DNA from: Deltaproteobacteria bacterium
Lineage (GTDB): Bacteria > Desulfobacterota > Desulfomonilia > UBA1062
Direction of reading: 5' to 3'
NCBI GenBank assembly: GCA_018433775.1
Contig: JAHDQN010000004.1
Coordinates: forward strand, 62,001-126,000
Length of the DNA stretch: 64,000 nt
Positions 61,501-64,000 of this stretch are shown here, piece by piece; the first letter of the stretch is position 1, and each line of letters starts with the position of its first letter. Made by a program: the position numbers and the translations under genes. A model generated the notes under the pieces. That model saw nothing but the letters and a program-made list of their open reading frames with translations, was not told where the DNA came from and ran no database searches.

Positions 61501-62583
61501 TTGAGAAACCAGCAGCAGGAACAGCCTATGCATGCCCCTCCGGTCATCCATATCGTGGGGGCGCGCCCCCAGTTCATCAAGCTCTCTCCGGTGGCGGAGG
61601 CCTTCAAGCGCTGCGGCATCCCGTATAAGGTGGTGCACACGGGCCAGCACTACGACCACGCCATGTCCGACGTGCACTTCGACACCCTGGGGATCGATCC
61701 CCCCGACTACCATCTGGGGGTGGGGTCGTCCAGCCATGCGAAGCAGACCGCCCGGATGCTGGAAGCCGTCGAGGAGATCCTCGCGGCCGAGAAACCCTGC
61801 CTCGTGCTCGTGTACGGAGACACGAACTCCACGCTCGCAGGGGCGCTGTGCGCAGTGAAGCTCGGCATCCCGGTGGGCCACGTCGAGGCGGGCGTGCGCA
61901 GCTTCGACCGGAACATGCCCGAGGAGATCAACCGCGTGGTGACCGACCACGTGGCCGCCTATCATTTCTGTCCCACGGAAAATGCCGTCGCCCTCCTTAA
62001 GAAAGAGGGGATAACGGGCATATTCACCGGCGATGTCATGTACGACGCCCTGAACCGTTTTTCCCGTTCAGGCATCTCTCATCCCTATTCTCCGCCCTTT
62101 GTCCTCACCACGGTCCACCGCGCGGAAAACACCGATCACCAGGAGCGGTTCCTGGGGATCTGGAAGGCACTCGAAAAACTCTCGCAGGACATCCCGGTCA
62201 ACTTTCCCGTTCATCCCAGAACGAAAAACCTTTTCCCCGACATCATCCGCTCAGCGAAAAGCGGGCTCAGGGTCATCGAACCGGTGAGCTACCTCACCAT
62301 GCTCGCCATGATCAGGGACGCATCGTGTGTTCTCACCGATTCGGGAGGCGTGCAGAAGGAGGCCTTTCTTCTGAAGACCCCCTGTGTCACGGTCAGGGAT
62401 ACCACCGAGTGGCCGGAGACGATCGACGCCGGGGCGAATGTCCTGGTGGAGCCCGATCCCGCAAAGATCCATCAGGCCGTTATGGAGATGACCGGCAGAA
62501 CAGGATTCACCGCGGGCAACCCGTTCGGAGACGGCAACGCGAGCGACCACATCGCCCGGTTCATCAGGGAGCACATCGTCTAG
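61501..62583 (+). CDS. wecB: Non-hydrolysing UDP-N-acetylglucosamine 2-epimerase, WbpI/WlbD-like subtype
   Basis: 360 residues. A TTG at 61501 is chosen because AAGGAGG lies eight bases before it; an ATG at 61528 would give 351. The motifs GARPQFIKLSPV, HTGQHYD, GSSSHAKQTARML and RSFDRNMPEEINRVVTDH belong to the subtype that includes WbpI/WlbD rather than E. coli WecB (GTRPE, TAQHRE). That subtype makes a 2-epimer of UDP-diacetamido-glucuronate. The C-terminal TDSGGVQKEA is the UDP-binding block. It is far (about 47 kb) from the WlbA/B/C genes but would complete the same pathway. Ordinary UDP-ManNAc formation is the alternative. Confidence 0.88.
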   Translation: MRNQQQEQPMHAPPVIHIVGARPQFIKLSPVAEAFKRCGIPYKVVHTGQHYDHAMSDVHFDTLGIDPPDYHLGVGSSSHAKQTARMLEAVEEILAAEKPCLVLVYGDTNSTLAGALCAVKLGIPVGHVEAGVRSFDRNMPEEINRVVTDHVAAYHFCPTENAVALLKKEGITGIFTGDVMYDALNRFSRSGISHPYSPPFVLTTVHRAENTDHQERFLGIWKALEKLSQDIPVNFPVHPRTKNLFPDIIRSAKSGLRVIEPVSYLTMLAMIRDASCVLTDSGGVQKEAFLLKTPCVTVRDTTEWPETIDAGANVLVEPDPAKIHQAVMEMTGRTGFTAGNPFGDGNASDHIARFIREHIV

Positions 62584-62689
62584 CGGGCGGCAAAAACGTA
62601 TCCGCTGCTTTTTACATTGTCAATATCCGGGCGGCAGCGCTTTCTATCCTGTTTCCCGGAATGCATTTTTTTGTTGTGAGGAGGTCGGT

Positions 62690-63643
62690 ATGAAGAAACC
62701 GGTTTCACCGGAGAAGGATCCCAAGGATCTTCTCCGGCAGGCAGAGAAGGTCGCCGCGTCCGGCGAGGTGGAAAAGAGCCTCGGTCTCTTCGAGAGCAGT
62801 ATCCGGGGCTATCTCCGGGAGCGGAAGCCTTTCAAGGCCCTGGCGGCGGCAAAGGTGGCCAAAACCTCTTTGGGGAGCCATCCCCGGGTGCACGCCCTGC
62901 TCATCAAACTCTTCAGGTCCTTGGATCTCACGGGCGACCTTCAGAAGGAACTCGAGGAAAGCTGCACGACATTGAAAAAAAACGAGGTGCCGATATTCAG
63001 AGGGCTGAGAAGTGAAGAGTTCATCGAGCTCCTGGAGATCGTGCACATCGTCGATGTCGGAAAAGGCCGATTCATCTTCAGGCAGCACGACACCGGCGAA
63101 GACATCTACCTGGTGATCGACGGCGCTCTGGGGGTATACCGGGACGGTGAGCTGATGTCGGTCCTGCTGCCCGGAGATGTGTTCGGAGAGCTCGGGTTCT
63201 TCTTCCAGGCGAGCCGGTCGGCCTCAGTGAGAGCGCTCGGCAAAAGCAGGCTCGCCAGGATACCGGCTCAGGACCTGAGGCCTCTCTGTAAACGCTTTGC
63301 CGGGCTGAGGCAATCCCTTGAAGCGCTGTATCACGAGCGCATCCTCATCAAGGCCCGCGAAGAGCTGCGCCACAACCCTCTGGCTGATCCCGAGCGTGAT
63401 TCTCTTACCACCATCCGGTTCTCCCGCGGGCAGATCATCGCCTTCGACGTCCCGGCGGATTTCACCATTGTCAAGCATGGGATCGTGGAGATCGACCTGG
63501 ACGAGAAGGGCGTGAAGACCAAACGTTTCCTGAGACCCGGTCACGTGGTGGAGCGCTTCTGCGGACCTGCCCGGGCAAATACGGACGTCGAGCTGATCCG
63601 GGCGCGGATCGATCTGCTGGGAAGGGTAACTGACGAGGGATAG
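62690..63643 (+). CDS. Cyclic nucleotide-binding domain protein
   Basis: 317 residues. An N-terminal helical, TPR-like part of about 95 residues (repeats of A-rich helices), then a cNMP-binding beta barrel (about 100-215) with LPGDVFGELGFFFQASRSASV, the phosphate cassette, retaining Glu and Arg. The last 100 residues (SLTTIRFSRGQIIAF onwards) form a further beta-rich region without a helix-turn-helix, so it is not a CRP-like transcription factor. Strong GAGGAGG site upstream. Role unknown; sensing or scaffolding is possible. Confidence 0.78.
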   Translation: MKKPVSPEKDPKDLLRQAEKVAASGEVEKSLGLFESSIRGYLRERKPFKALAAAKVAKTSLGSHPRVHALLIKLFRSLDLTGDLQKELEESCTTLKKNEVPIFRGLRSEEFIELLEIVHIVDVGKGRFIFRQHDTGEDIYLVIDGALGVYRDGELMSVLLPGDVFGELGFFFQASRSASVRALGKSRLARIPAQDLRPLCKRFAGLRQSLEALYHERILIKAREELRHNPLADPERDSLTTIRFSRGQIIAFDVPADFTIVKHGIVEIDLDEKGVKTKRFLRPGHVVERFCGPARANTDVELIRARIDLLGRVTDEG

Positions 63644-63790
63644 CCCCGGTTCACGGGTGGAGCCTCTGCCTGTGCCTCCGTGTGCGGCATGGAGGACATG
63701 CGGTCCGCAGGCACTCCGCCCGGCTCCGGCAGGATGCAGCTTGGGAAAGGGCCTTATTCGTCCCCAAGGCTCAGGGGGAAATCCCGGCGC

Positions 63791-64000
63791 TCACCCGTCC
63801 AGGGCACCCGCGGCACAGGCCAGGACGATTCCCGCAGCCACAGCCACATTGAGCGACTCGACCTCCCCCTTCATGGGGATGGATACGGTCTGGTGCGAGA
63901 TCGCGAGCATCTCGGGGCTCACCCCCGCCCCTTCCTGTCCCAGGCAGACGGCAAAGGGTTCCCGGAACAGATCGGCGGACAGTCTCGCACTGCCTCCCGG
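63791..64000 (-). CDS. SpoU/TrmH-family RNA 2'-O-methyltransferase (N-terminus beyond window edge)
   Basis: Hand-read last 69 residues, from the window edge to a TGA at 63791. Contains SpoU motif 2 (CLGQEGAGVSPEML) and motif 3 (SIPMKGEVESLNVAVAAGIV), which form the knotted SAM site. Methylates a ribose 2'-O in rRNA or tRNA. The exact target cannot be told from the C-terminus. The gap 63644-63790 is noncoding and shows no strong terminator. Confidence 0.85.
   Translation of the reverse strand, partial: PGGSARLSADLFREPFAVCLGQEGAGVSPEMLAISHQTVSIPMKGEVESLNVAVAAGIVLACAAGALDG

Overview
The window looks like a chromosomal segment of a Gram-negative anaerobe of the Deltaproteobacteria (Desulfobacterota) type. 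This is inferred from the mix of genes: an operon of CoA-thioester enzymes (CaiB-type CoA transferase, thiolase, HMG-CoA-synthase-like/DUF35 fusion, MaoC pair, SDR), an hrcA-grpE-dnaK heat-shock operon with a CIRCE-like site, a seven-gene trp operon with an attenuator, and a large LPS/exopolysaccharide region. Genus cannot be named from the sequence alone. No rRNA, tRNA, CRISPR array or phage genes were seen.

Layout. (1) 1-15000, minus strand: surface-sugar biosynthesis. DegT aminotransferase, a fused Gfo/Idh dehydrogenase-acetyltransferase and a Wzz-like protein are followed by a decayed IS5-type transposase. Beyond it lies a tightly overlapped nonulosonic (sialic-acid-like) operon: neuB-like, 2-hydroxyacid dehydrogenase, TPP enzyme, Gfo/Idh oxidoreductase, neuA-like, neuC-like, methyltransferase, radical SAM, methyltransferase. 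(2) 15188-17858, minus: a CrtI-like FAD oxidoreductase broken by an in-frame TAA, with a flavin/2Fe-2S reductase. (3) 18103-18777, plus: a YfcE-type phosphoesterase. (4) 18799-24555, minus: six-gene CoA-ester operon. (5) 25236-41664, plus: glycan assembly and export, with nine recognisable glycosyltransferases and one probable one, the Wzm/Wzt ABC exporter, an HprK-like kinase and an AsnB-type amidotransferase. (6) 41642-44424: a CruF/DUF422-like membrane protein and an EptA-like phosphoethanolamine transferase. (7) 44512-50882, minus: trpEGDCFBA preceded by a newly read leader peptide with three consecutive Trp codons, and an attenuator hairpin. (8) 51074-54805, plus: fbp, class II aldolase, rpoZ, dnaJ. 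(9) 54932-58996, minus: fmdB-like zinc ribbon, dnaK, grpE, hrcA, with promoter and CIRCE. (10) 59154-63643, plus: argS, SPOR protein, WecB/WbpI-like epimerase, cNMP-binding protein; a partial SpoU methyltransferase runs off the right edge on minus.

How the genes fit together. The WlbA/WlbB fusion, the WlbC-like aminotransferase and the WbpI-like epimerase are the steps of the 2,3-diacetamido-uronic acid pathway, and the AsnB-like enzyme could amidate such a uronic acid. NeuC/NeuB/NeuA homologues would make a CMP-activated nonulosonic acid. Glycosyltransferases would assemble the polymer and Wzm/Wzt export it. The most unusual parts are the TPP enzyme and hydroxyacid dehydrogenase inside the neu operon, the CoA-ester operon with its HMGCS-DUF35 fusion, the interrupted FAD oxidoreductase, and the trp leader.
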